From Bacilli bacterium (lineage in GTDB: Bacteria; Bacillota_I; Bacilli_A; RF39; UBA660), in assembly GCA_017511375.1 (NCBI GenBank), contig JAFWKJ010000010.1, positions 1 to 43,451 on the forward strand: a DNA stretch of 43,451 nt, in the 5' to 3' direction. Positions 31,070 through 38,563 of this stretch are shown piece by piece. The notes under the pieces were generated by a model. It worked only from the letters and a program-made list of their open reading frames with translations, made no database searches and was not told the origin of the DNA. Each line of letters starts with the position of its first letter. Position 1 is the first letter of the stretch. Made by a program: the position numbers and the translations under genes.

Positions 31070-34024
31070 ATGTACTTAAAAGGAATAATGGCAAGTGGAT
31101 TTAAATCTTTCGCAGATAAAATTGAATTAAATTTAGATGGTAAAATTACTTGTATTGTAGGACCTAATGGATCTGGTAAAAGTAATGTTGTAGATGCAGT
31201 ACGTTGGGTACTTGGAGAACAATCTGTGAAGTCTCTTCGTGGAGAGGGGTCTATGACAGATGTTATATTTTCTGGTTCTAAATCTAGAAACCCTTTAAAT
31301 GTTGCGAGTGTAGAGTTACTTTTTGATAATACGGATCATTATTTAAATGTTCCTTATACGGAAATTTCTATCAAAAGAAGAGTTTATCGTAGTGGAGAAA
31401 ATGAATATTATTTAAATAATGAGAGATGTCGTTTAAAAGATATTAGTAATTTATTATTAGATACTGGGATGGGAAAAGAATCTTTTAATATTATTTCACA
31501 AGGTGAAGTAGATAAAATTCTTTCCAACTCTTCCCAAGATAGAAGAATTATTTTTGAAGAAGCTTCTGGAATCCTAAAGTATAAAAAGAGAAAAGAGGAA
31601 GCCTTAAGAAAACTTGATAGAACGCATAATAATATCGATCGTGTTAATGATATTATTGGAGAGTTAGAAAACCAAGTAGGACCATTAAAATCTCAAAGTA
31701 AAAAAGCGCAAGAGTATTTAGATAATAAAAAAGGTCTTGATCAATATGAAGTAGCTTTACTTGCTTATGACATTGAAAATCTTCATAGTGAATTAGAAAA
31801 CAATAAAAGAAGAAAAGAAAAAGTGGATAATGAAATTCTTACTATTTCTAATGAGACTACAAAACAGGATGCTTCTTTCTTAGAAGATAATAATACGTTA
31901 GAAAAGTTGGAAGAAGAAAAAGCAAACTATCACCGACAATTAATACAAATTATTGAAGAGAGAACGAGAATTGATGGAGAGAAGAACTTATTAAAAGAAA
32001 AGAGTAAGACAACGAAAAAAGAAAATCTTGTGAAAGAAGAAATTAGAAGTGTATTAGAAAATAAAGAAAAGCTTCATTCTTCTATCGTTATTTTAGATAC
32101 AGAACTAGCAGAAATCCAAAAGGATGCTCAAAGAGTAGAAGAGGAAATGATTAATTTAGATAAAGGAATGCAGACCTTAAAATCTAAAAAGAATTTATTG
32201 ATGAATGAGTTCTCTAGACATAATCAAGAACTTATTTCTACCAATCACAAGATGGATAATTTGCGTTCTGAAATTGAACAAGGGGCTGATATGCCAAACA
32301 GTGTTCGTAAGGTGCTTAAGAATTCTTCATTAACAGGAATTTATAATACCATTGGAAATGTTCTTGATTGTGAAGATCAATATACGAAGGCATTAAATAC
32401 AGCCATTAGTTCCTGTCGTAACTTTATTATTACCAAGGATGAAGAATCTGCTAAAAGAGCTATTAATTATTTAAAGGATGAGAAATTAGGACGTGCTACT
32501 TTCTTTCCATTATCTGTGATTAAAGAAAGAACGGTAGATCATGAATCTTTGAATGTATTAAAAAACAGTGTGGACTATTTAGGGATTATGTCTGATTTGA
32601 TTCGTTATAAAGAAGAATATGATTCTGTGATTAAAAATCAATTAGGAAATGTTGTGGTTGCCAAAGATATGGATAGTGCTACCCGTCTTTCTCATATGAT
32701 TAAGGCAAAATATAAGATTGTTACACTAGAGGGGGATGTAGTCAATGTAGGAGGCTCTCTAACAGGAGGATCTGCCAACATTACTAAGAGTGTTGTCGTA
32801 TTAAATCAAGAGTTAAGACATTTAGAAGAAACTAGTAATTTGTTGAAGAAAGAGGAGTCTGAAATTGAATTAGAGTTACAGGATAATAGTCGTGAAGTTA
32901 GTGAATTAGAAGAAAAACTTTTTGCTGTTTCAAAAGAGAGAGTAACGATTCGTGAGAAATTAGAGACAAAACAATCTGAAAAAAGAGAACTAGAAGAAAA
33001 AATGGCTAGTGTTTCAAAAGAACAGGAATCATTAGAATCTATTCAAAATAACTCTATTAGCGAAAAAGAACAAGAACTTATTAGACTATATCATGAAAAA
33101 ACAGCTCAAAAAGAAGAAATTGAGATTCACTTAAAATCTTTAGAAAAAGAAATTGATCGTTTGAAATCAAAAGTAGAAGAAATGCAAGCAACGGATAAAG
33201 TACAAAGAGAACGTTTAAGATCTTTAGAAAAAGAATCCCGTGAATTAGAAGTAAATATTAATCGTTTGGATGTAAAACTTGATACAATGCTTGAGGTTTT
33301 ATCAACTGAATATGAATTGACCTTTGAGCATGCGAAGGAGAAATATGTTTTAGATATTGATCCTGAAGATGCTAGAAGTAAGGTAAATGTTTATCGTGCT
33401 AATATTAAAAGGATTGGTATGGTAAATTTGGATGCAATTGAAGAATATGAACGAGTAAATAGTAGATATGAGTTCTTGACGAAACAGAGAGAAGATTTAT
33501 TGAATGCAGAAAATACTCTTCTTGATATTATGAATGAGATGGATGATGTCATGAAAGAAGAGTTTGCTGTTACTTTTGAACAAATCCGTGTGGAATTTCA
33601 AAAAGTATTTAAAGAATTATTTAGTGGTGGACATGCAGATTTAAAATTAACAAATCCAGAAGATATGCTAAATACGGGTGTTGATATTGTGGCTTCTCCT
33701 CCTGGTAAAAAACTAACAACTATTAGTTTATTGTCTGGTGGAGAAAAAACCCTTACAGCCATTAGTTTATTATTTGCCATTTTGAATGTAAGAACGGTTC
33801 CATTCTGTTTATTTGATGAGGTGGAAGCTGCTCTTGATGAGGCCAATGTTCAACATTTTGGAAAGTATCTTTCTCATTATAAAGATAAAACACAATTCTT
33901 GATTATTACCCATAAGAAGAAAACAATGGAGTATGCTAATACTTTATATGGTATTACTATGCAAGAATCAGGTGTTTCTAAATTTGTTAGTGTTAAATTA
34001 GAAGATGCTCATGAAGTTATATAA
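31070..34024 (+). CDS. smc: Chromosome segregation ATPase SMC, short arms
   Basis: SMC, with ScpA and ScpB, loads at parS and extrudes DNA loops to separate chromosomes. The ATG at 31070 gives MYLKGIMASGFKSFADK, the family start; the frame extends upstream without a start site. Head: Walker A GPNGSGKS (31-38). Coiled coil about 165-415; hinge about 415-570 (GIYNTIGNVLDCEDQYTKAL and GGSLTGGS); returning coil about 570-830; C-head signature LLSGGEKTLTAISLLFAI (near 886) and Walker B FCLFDEVEAALDEAN. Length is 984 residues against about 1186 in Bacillus subtilis. Each arm appears about 85-110 residues shorter, by a matching amount on both sides of the hinge. Own promoter and terminator. Confidence 0.96.
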   Translation: MYLKGIMASGFKSFADKIELNLDGKITCIVGPNGSGKSNVVDAVRWVLGEQSVKSLRGEGSMTDVIFSGSKSRNPLNVASVELLFDNTDHYLNVPYTEISIKRRVYRSGENEYYLNNERCRLKDISNLLLDTGMGKESFNIISQGEVDKILSNSSQDRRIIFEEASGILKYKKRKEEALRKLDRTHNNIDRVNDIIGELENQVGPLKSQSKKAQEYLDNKKGLDQYEVALLAYDIENLHSELENNKRRKEKVDNEILTISNETTKQDASFLEDNNTLEKLEEEKANYHRQLIQIIEERTRIDGEKNLLKEKSKTTKKENLVKEEIRSVLENKEKLHSSIVILDTELAEIQKDAQRVEEEMINLDKGMQTLKSKKNLLMNEFSRHNQELISTNHKMDNLRSEIEQGADMPNSVRKVLKNSSLTGIYNTIGNVLDCEDQYTKALNTAISSCRNFIITKDEESAKRAINYLKDEKLGRATFFPLSVIKERTVDHESLNVLKNSVDYLGIMSDLIRYKEEYDSVIKNQLGNVVVAKDMDSATRLSHMIKAKYKIVTLEGDVVNVGGSLTGGSANITKSVVVLNQELRHLEETSNLLKKEESEIELELQDNSREVSELEEKLFAVSKERVTIREKLETKQSEKRELEEKMASVSKEQESLESIQNNSISEKEQELIRLYHEKTAQKEEIEIHLKSLEKEIDRLKSKVEEMQATDKVQRERLRSLEKESRELEVNINRLDVKLDTMLEVLSTEYELTFEHAKEKYVLDIDPEDARSKVNVYRANIKRIGMVNLDAIEEYERVNSRYEFLTKQREDLLNAENTLLDIMNEMDDVMKEEFAVTFEQIRVEFQKVFKELFSGGHADLKLTNPEDMLNTGVDIVASPPGKKLTTISLLSGGEKTLTAISLLFAILNVRTVPFCLFDEVEAALDEANVQHFGKYLSHYKDKTQFLIITHKKKTMEYANTLYGITMQESGVSKFVSVKLEDAHEVI

Positions 34025-34026
34025 AG

Positions 34027-34050
34027 AGACTAATGGTTATTAGTCTTTTT
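34027..34050 (+). terminator. Terminator of smc
   Basis: Stem AGACTAAT (34027-34034) with ATTAGTCT (34039-34046), then T's. Confidence 0.88.
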
Positions 34051-34051
34051 C

Positions 34052-34080
34052 TTGTTTTTTAGAAGTTGTGTTGTTATAAT
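34052..34080 (+). promoter_or_regulatory. SigA promoter of rpoD, extended -10
   Basis: TTGTTT (34052-34057), 17-base spacer, TGT-TATAAT (TATAAT 34075-34080). rpoD is not behind dnaG here and has its own promoter. Confidence 0.7.
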
Positions 34081-34112
34081 ATAAGCGATCAATTGTTATA
34101 GGAGGTGGTAAT

Positions 34113-35864
34113 GTGGATGGTCTAGAAAATCTAAAAGAAATCATGCCTTTATTAAATCAGATTAATGATGCTTATAGTTTTCTAAATATTCCAGGATATG
34201 AATTTGAACAACTTGTTTTTGACGTTGTAAGTCATATGGATAATAAAAAATATAAGTTTATTGTCCATGAAATAAAAAATAGATTAGATCAAATCACATT
34301 ACAACGTCTTTCTGATTCTAAAGAGGCTATCTCTGTTATCAATGGCTTTATCAGTGATTGTTTGGAAAAAGATGAGTCTATCGATGAAATGGAATTGTTT
34401 AATCGATTAAATTCATTTTTTAAGAAGTATGATTATATACCTAGTGAAGAAGTGTTAACGTCTATTCTTGATCAAAATAAATCCTTCTTACGCTTAATAG
34501 AACGATTGGATAAAAAATATAATGATCCTGTATCAGAAAATGATTTTCAAGATGTTTTAAATAATCCTACTTTGATGCAAGCTTTAGAAAATTATGATAA
34601 GGTTTCCTTTGGAAAGCAAAAGGATTTATCTTTCGATGATGATGCTTTTTCTAGTGATAGTACTAGGGCTTATTTAAATGAAATTGGAAGGATAGATTTA
34701 CTTTCTGCTGAGGAAGAAAAAGAATTATTTCAAAAAGTAAAAGCAGGAGATCCTAAGGCGCGAGAAGATTTTATTAAAAGTAACTTACGATGGGTAGTAT
34801 CTGTTGCGAAGAGATATTTAAAACGAGGCCTTTCTTTAGATGATTTAATTGAAGAGGGAAATTTAGGCTTGTTGAGAGCCGTAAATGATTTTGACGTTGA
34901 TAAAGGTTATAAGTTTTCTACTTACTCTTATTTCTGGATTCGTCAATATATTTTGAGAGCTATTGGGAATACAGGAAAAAGTGTTAGAATTCCTATTCAT
35001 ACTTTAAGGGAAATAGATTTATTTAAAAAGGCAAGATCTTATTTATTTAATCATTTGGGGAAAGATCCCACTTTAGGAGAAATTGCGGAGAAAATGAATT
35101 GTTCTTTGGAAAAAGTAGCTTACTTAGAGGCAATGGAAAGAAAAACGGAAATTGTCAGTATTAATGAATTGATTCCTTCTGATGAAGCTGATACGGAACT
35201 TGAAAGTTTTATTCCAAGTGATGCTTTGACTCCAGAAGAAGTTGTTATTAATGCTTCTTTAAGAGAACAACTTTTACTTGCTTTTAAGGATGCCAAACTA
35301 ACTCCTAAAGAACAAGATGTTTTGATTTTACGATTTGGGTTAGATCGCGGTGTTGGTCGGAGACTAGAAGAGGTTGGAAAGATTGTTGGAGTAACACGAG
35401 AAAGAATTAGACAAATAGAGTATAAGGCTCTTAGAAAATTAAAAAAGCCTGCTTCTGCTAGAAGATTATTGCCATTTGCAGTTAATGAAAAAACGGCTGC
35501 TAAGAATGTGGGATTGGATATAAATAATGGTCTAAAATTTGTGGGACCTCTTGAAGATAAGAAAAGTCAAAGAAAAAAGACCATATATGATCATTTCTAT
35601 CATTCTAGAGAAGATGTTGATCTTATAGTATCTAGCCTTTCTGAAGAGGATCAATCTGTATTTCGTTTTGTAGAAGATCAGTATGAAAAGGGAGATAAAT
35701 TTGATAAAGATCAATATAATAAATTTTATAAGATAATTCGTCTTAGAATTCAAAAGAAATTAGAGTTCCTTGATGAGGAGAGAGAAAGACTAAAACTTGC
35801 AGAAGAAAATTCAGAAGATAGTAATAAAACACTTATGAAATTACCTGATAATAAAAAAGACTAG
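34113..35864 (+). CDS. rpoD: RNA polymerase primary sigma factor with a C-terminal extension
   Basis: Directs core polymerase to housekeeping promoters. The GTG at 34113 lies 7 bases after AGGAGG; an ATG two bases upstream is out of frame. 583 residues. A region 1.1-like helical N-domain (1-180) is followed by region 1.2 (STRAYLNEIGRIDLLSAEEE), regions 2.1-2.4 (NLRWVVSVAKRYLKRGLSLD and YKFSTYSYFWIRQYILRA), region 3 and region 4 (LTPKEQDVLILRFGL, EEVGKIVGVTRERIRQIEYK). Normal family members end just after KALRKLKK; here about 125 more residues follow (about 456-583). They include a helical module, SSLSEEDQSVFRFVEDQYEK then YNKFYKIIRLRIQKKLEFL, reminiscent of degenerate region 4 repeats. The last codons form a terminator with def. 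Confidence 0.95.
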   Translation: MDGLENLKEIMPLLNQINDAYSFLNIPGYEFEQLVFDVVSHMDNKKYKFIVHEIKNRLDQITLQRLSDSKEAISVINGFISDCLEKDESIDEMELFNRLNSFFKKYDYIPSEEVLTSILDQNKSFLRLIERLDKKYNDPVSENDFQDVLNNPTLMQALENYDKVSFGKQKDLSFDDDAFSSDSTRAYLNEIGRIDLLSAEEEKELFQKVKAGDPKAREDFIKSNLRWVVSVAKRYLKRGLSLDDLIEEGNLGLLRAVNDFDVDKGYKFSTYSYFWIRQYILRAIGNTGKSVRIPIHTLREIDLFKKARSYLFNHLGKDPTLGEIAEKMNCSLEKVAYLEAMERKTEIVSINELIPSDEADTELESFIPSDALTPEEVVINASLREQLLLAFKDAKLTPKEQDVLILRFGLDRGVGRRLEEVGKIVGVTRERIRQIEYKALRKLKKPASARRLLPFAVNEKTAAKNVGLDINNGLKFVGPLEDKKSQRKKTIYDHFYHSREDVDLIVSSLSEEDQSVFRFVEDQYEKGDKFDKDQYNKFYKIIRLRIQKKLEFLDEERERLKLAEENSEDSNKTLMKLPDNKKD

Positions 35865-35886
35865 ATGCCTCGCATCTGGTCTTTTC
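35855..35886. terminator. Bidirectional terminator over the rpoD and def stop codons
   Basis: GACTAGATGC (35859-35868) pairs with GCATCTGGTC (35872-35881), with one G-U pair. Flanking A's and T's let it act on both strands. The stop codons of both genes, which overlap by two bases, lie in the stem. Confidence 0.85.
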
Positions 35887-36424
35887 CTTTGAATGGATCT
35901 TTTGGATCAATATGATCTACAAATAAAATTCCGTCTAAATGATCATATTCATGCTGAAAACAAATCGCTAAATCTTCTCTAGCACGGACATGTATTTTTT
36001 TTCCATCTCTATCATATGCTTCCATTGTGACTCTTGCATATCTTGGAACAATTCCTTCTACTGGTCGATTTACAGATAAGCAACCTTCTCCTTCATCCAC
36101 ATAGATTTGTTCTACGGAATTACTAATGATTTTAGGATTAATCATCACATAAGTTTCAAATTCTTTCTCTTCATCATCAGGCCCTGTTAATTCGTTTACT
36201 ACAACGAAATATCTTTTAGGAACACCTAATTGAATAGCAGACATTCCCCATCCTGGACGAAGATTATATTTTTCAGATATTTCTGGAATTTGACTATCAC
36301 GTAAATACTCTATCATCGTATCGATTGTTTTTTTATCTTCTTTTGATAGAGGAAATTTTACTTCTTCACTTTTTTTTCTTAATACTGGGTCTTTTTCGTC
36401 TAAAATATCTGTTGTTAATAACAT
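35861..36424 (-). CDS. def: Peptide deformylase
   Basis: Removes the formyl group from nascent N-terminal Met. 187 residues from the ATG at 36424, which follows GAGGTGGT; upstream in-frame GTG lies inside that site. The three metal-site motifs are present: GWGMSAIQLG (motif 1), EGCLSVN (motif 2, metal-binding Cys) and CFQHEYDHLDG (motif 3, HExxH). The insert between motifs and the length fit the type 2 (Gram-positive) deformylases. It converges on rpoD with overlapping stops. A TGT-TAAAAT -10 lies just upstream. Confidence 0.95.
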   Translation of the reverse strand: MLLTTDILDEKDPVLRKKSEEVKFPLSKEDKKTIDTMIEYLRDSQIPEISEKYNLRPGWGMSAIQLGVPKRYFVVVNELTGPDDEEKEFETYVMINPKIISNSVEQIYVDEGEGCLSVNRPVEGIVPRYARVTMEAYDRDGKKIHVRAREDLAICFQHEYDHLDGILFVDHIDPKDPFKGKDQMRGI

Positions 36425-36475
36425 AGGTACCACCTCAACACCAATATTTTAACAAAAAATGCTTCATTTGAAAAG

Positions 36476-36498
36476 AAAAAGAACAAATTTGTTCTTTT
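36476..36498 (-). terminator. Terminator of the YjcZ-like gene
   Basis: On the minus strand AAAAGAAC (36498-36491) pairs with GTTCTTTT (36484-36477) around an AAATTT loop, followed by T-rich sequence. It overlaps the stop codon. Confidence 0.75.
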
Positions 36499-36634
36499 AG
36501 TTTACTCTTGATCCTAAAATAATTACTAATAAAATAAATAATACTAAAACAATGGCATAATTATTTTGATTTCCTGTAGTAGGGTAATAGCAACTTGTAG
36601 TTGTATTAGGACAACCAGATCCATAATAATACAT
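36497..36634 (-). CDS. YjcZ-like spore-associated membrane peptide
   Basis: A 45-residue gene. The product begins MYYYGSGCPNTTTSCYYP and ends with a membrane helix, NYAIVLVLFILLVIILGSRV. A Tyr/Gly/Cys-rich start and a C-terminal helix with the pattern FxxIVVLFILLIIVG are the marks of YjcZ-family sporulation peptides in Bacilli. The AAAGGAGG site is perfect and spaced 6 bases from the ATG. It has its own terminator and a sporulation-like promoter candidate. It is the second spore-linked gene in the window. The family call rests on the helix and composition. Confidence 0.72.
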   Translation of the reverse strand: MYYYGSGCPNTTTSCYYPTTGNQNNYAIVLVLFILLVIILGSRVN

Positions 36635-36650
36635 AGTAATCCTCCTTTAC

Positions 36651-36679
36651 TACTATATGCTATGTTACTTTACATATTT
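36651..36679 (-). promoter_or_regulatory. Candidate SigE/SigK promoter of the YjcZ-like gene
   Basis: On the minus strand AAATATG (36679-36673), a 13-base spacer and CATATAGTA (36659-36651) fit the mother-cell pattern: SigE -10 CATAnAnT and SigK CATAnnnTA. As with sspI, it lies very close to the ribosome binding site. Confidence 0.4.
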
Positions 36680-36754
36680 TGTGAGTAAAACCATGACTTT
36701 ATTTTGGGGGTTTATAGGAAGATATGATATATTTATTATAGAAGGGAGAATGTT

Positions 36755-37894
36755 ATGAGAAGACGATTTAAGTATCTGGATAAGCCTTTATTAATTGTAA
36801 CAGTTTTCTTGTTCATAATCGGTTTGGTTATGATTTTTTCGGCATCCAATGTTACCGCTTATATGTCTCATGCAGTAAACCCTTATTATTATTTTTTGCG
36901 TCAAGCTAGGTTTTTAGGTGTTGGCCTTGTTTTGTTTTTTATTATGATTGGTTTTAATACGAAAACATATGGAAAAATGTCCAATCTTTTATTAGTAGGA
37001 AATATTGCGGCTTTGGTAATTTTGCTTATTTATGGTAGTGCTAAAAATAATGCGGTGTCATGGTTTGAGTTTGGCTTTGGTTCTTCTAAAGTCATGATTC
37101 AACCTTCTGAATTTGTGAAAGTTATATCGATTGTTTTTTTAGCGGATTATTATGAGAATAATAAAGGAAAATTAAATGGTTGGATTAAATGTTTGTTTCC
37201 GATTGGGGTTTGTGGAGGAATTGCTTTACTTATTGCTGCTCAACCAGACTTAGGAACTATGATCATTTATTCTTTAATTGTTTTTATTATTTTTGTTTCT
37301 ATTCCTATGTCAAAAGAAATAAAATATAAAACGGTATTTATTGGACTGGCGGTAGCCGGATTAGGGGCTTTTGCTATTCTCGGAATGGGAAAAAGTCTTT
37401 TGCGTGAAACCCAAATGGAGCGTTTCAACTTTAAAAGACCGTGTGATAGAATTCTAGAAGATGGAAATCAAGTTTGTAATTGTTATATTGCTATTAATAA
37501 TGGAGGATTGACAGGAGTAGGACTTGGAAATTCCACTCAAAAATATTTGTATCTTCCTGAACCTTATACTGATTTTATTTTCGCAATTATTGTGGAAGAG
37601 TTAGGTGTGATTATGGGGATTATAATTCTTCTTGCTTATCTATATGTTATCTATCGAATATTAGTGATTGGTAGAAGGTCCTATACTAATCGAGGGGCTA
37701 TTCTTTGTTATGGAGTTGCTTTTTATATTTTTCTACATATCGCGGTCAATCTTTTAGGAATTATGGGATTGATGCCGATGACAGGAGTACCTCTTCCTTT
37801 TATGAGTTATGGTGGAAGTTATACGATTTGTTTAGTTGCTGCTTTAACAATTGTTCAAAGAGTTAGTATAGATAATGGATTACATAGAGAGTGA
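36755..37894 (+). CDS. ftsW: SEDS peptidoglycan glycosyltransferase FtsW (or SpoVE)
   Basis: Polymerises lipid II into glycan strands, with a partner PBP, at the septum. 379 residues with about ten membrane helices. SEDS marks: FSASNVTAY near the start, IQPSEFVKV, AAQPDLGTM, NNGGLTGVGLGNSTQKYLYL, LPEPYTDFIFAIIVEELG with the catalytic Asp in YTDF, and GVPLPFMSYGGSY. These are FtsW/SpoVE-like rather than RodA-like; no divisome or spore genes adjoin to decide between the two. GAAGGGAGA site before the ATG. TGA stop; the next gene starts 9 bases later in the same frame. Confidence 0.9.
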   Translation: MRRRFKYLDKPLLIVTVFLFIIGLVMIFSASNVTAYMSHAVNPYYYFLRQARFLGVGLVLFFIMIGFNTKTYGKMSNLLLVGNIAALVILLIYGSAKNNAVSWFEFGFGSSKVMIQPSEFVKVISIVFLADYYENNKGKLNGWIKCLFPIGVCGGIALLIAAQPDLGTMIIYSLIVFIIFVSIPMSKEIKYKTVFIGLAVAGLGAFAILGMGKSLLRETQMERFNFKRPCDRILEDGNQVCNCYIAINNGGLTGVGLGNSTQKYLYLPEPYTDFIFAIIVEELGVIMGIIILLAYLYVIYRILVIGRRSYTNRGAILCYGVAFYIFLHIAVNLLGIMGLMPMTGVPLPFMSYGGSYTICLVAALTIVQRVSIDNGLHRE

Positions 37895-37903
37895 GTTGAT
37901 AAT

Positions 37904-38491
37904 ATGCCAACTATAAATATTCATGAAAAGGTAGGATATGAAATTGGTAAAAAAGTGAATCTACATTCCTATGATTATTATTTGGGATTGTTAGCTCCAG
38001 ATGCTCCCAATTTAAAGGGCTTTGCTCCGAAAGAAGAGAGATGGATGGCGCATCAAAGAAGAGAAGATTATGATGATTGGAGGGACGCCCTTCATCGTTT
38101 TTATCAACAAGAAAAAGATCACTATCCAAGAGAATTTCTATTAGGATATTTTATTCATATTTTAACGGATATTGTTTATGATGATTTTTTCTATTTAAAA
38201 GTTAGAGAGAAAATATTAAATGATTACTCTTTAGAGGAATCTCATCAAGTGATGAGAAATGATATGGAAAAGTATCGTTTTTTAGAAATGTCGATGATTC
38301 AAGACTTATTAAAGAAGAATCATACCTCTTATGATATTTTAAATATTTCGAGTAAGGAATTATCGTTATGGAAAGAAAAACAAATTAGTTTGTTTCAGAA
38401 AGAAACATCTTGTGATTATATAACAGAAGACATCATTAATGCTTTGGTAGATGAGGTGTATAAAGAATTATTAATGAGAATAGAACCATGA
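37904..38491 (+). CDS. Zinc-dependent phospholipase C-like protein
   Basis: 195 residues, helical, no signal peptide. The His/Asp pattern, with NIHEKVGYEIGKKV at the start, LLAPDAPNLKGF, a His in ERWMAHQRREDYDDWRDAL and GYFIHILTDIVYDDFF, resembles the compact zinc-dependent phospholipase C/P1-nuclease-like family of Firmicutes. Three such sites usually bind Zn. The substrate is unknown and the assignment is tentative. It is nine bases behind ftsW, with a poor ribosome binding site, so coupling to ftsW is likely. Confidence 0.6.
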   Translation: MPTINIHEKVGYEIGKKVNLHSYDYYLGLLAPDAPNLKGFAPKEERWMAHQRREDYDDWRDALHRFYQQEKDHYPREFLLGYFIHILTDIVYDDFFYLKVREKILNDYSLEESHQVMRNDMEKYRFLEMSMIQDLLKKNHTSYDILNISSKELSLWKEKQISLFQKETSCDYITEDIINALVDEVYKELLMRIEP

Positions 38492-38505
38492 GTTCTATTC
38501 TTTTT
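38477..38505 (+). terminator. Terminator of the ftsW unit
   Basis: Stem AGAATAGAAC (38477-38486) with GTTCTATTCT (38492-38501). The TGA stop is in the loop region. Confidence 0.88.
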
Positions 38506-38507
38506 AG

Positions 38508-38536
38508 TTGAAAAAAACGGGAAAATATGGTATCAT
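38508..38536 (+). promoter_or_regulatory. SigA promoter of the DHH gene
   Basis: TTGAAA (38508-38513), 17-base spacer, TGG-TATCAT (TATCAT 38531-38536). Confidence 0.65.
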
Positions 38537-38563
38537 ATTGAAGCAAAGAAAAAGGTGATAGGT

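Noticed and set aside
37904-38491. ftsW and the PLC-like gene as one fused protein
   Set aside because: They are in the same frame but separated by a TGA that acts as a stop elsewhere, and the products belong to unrelated families.
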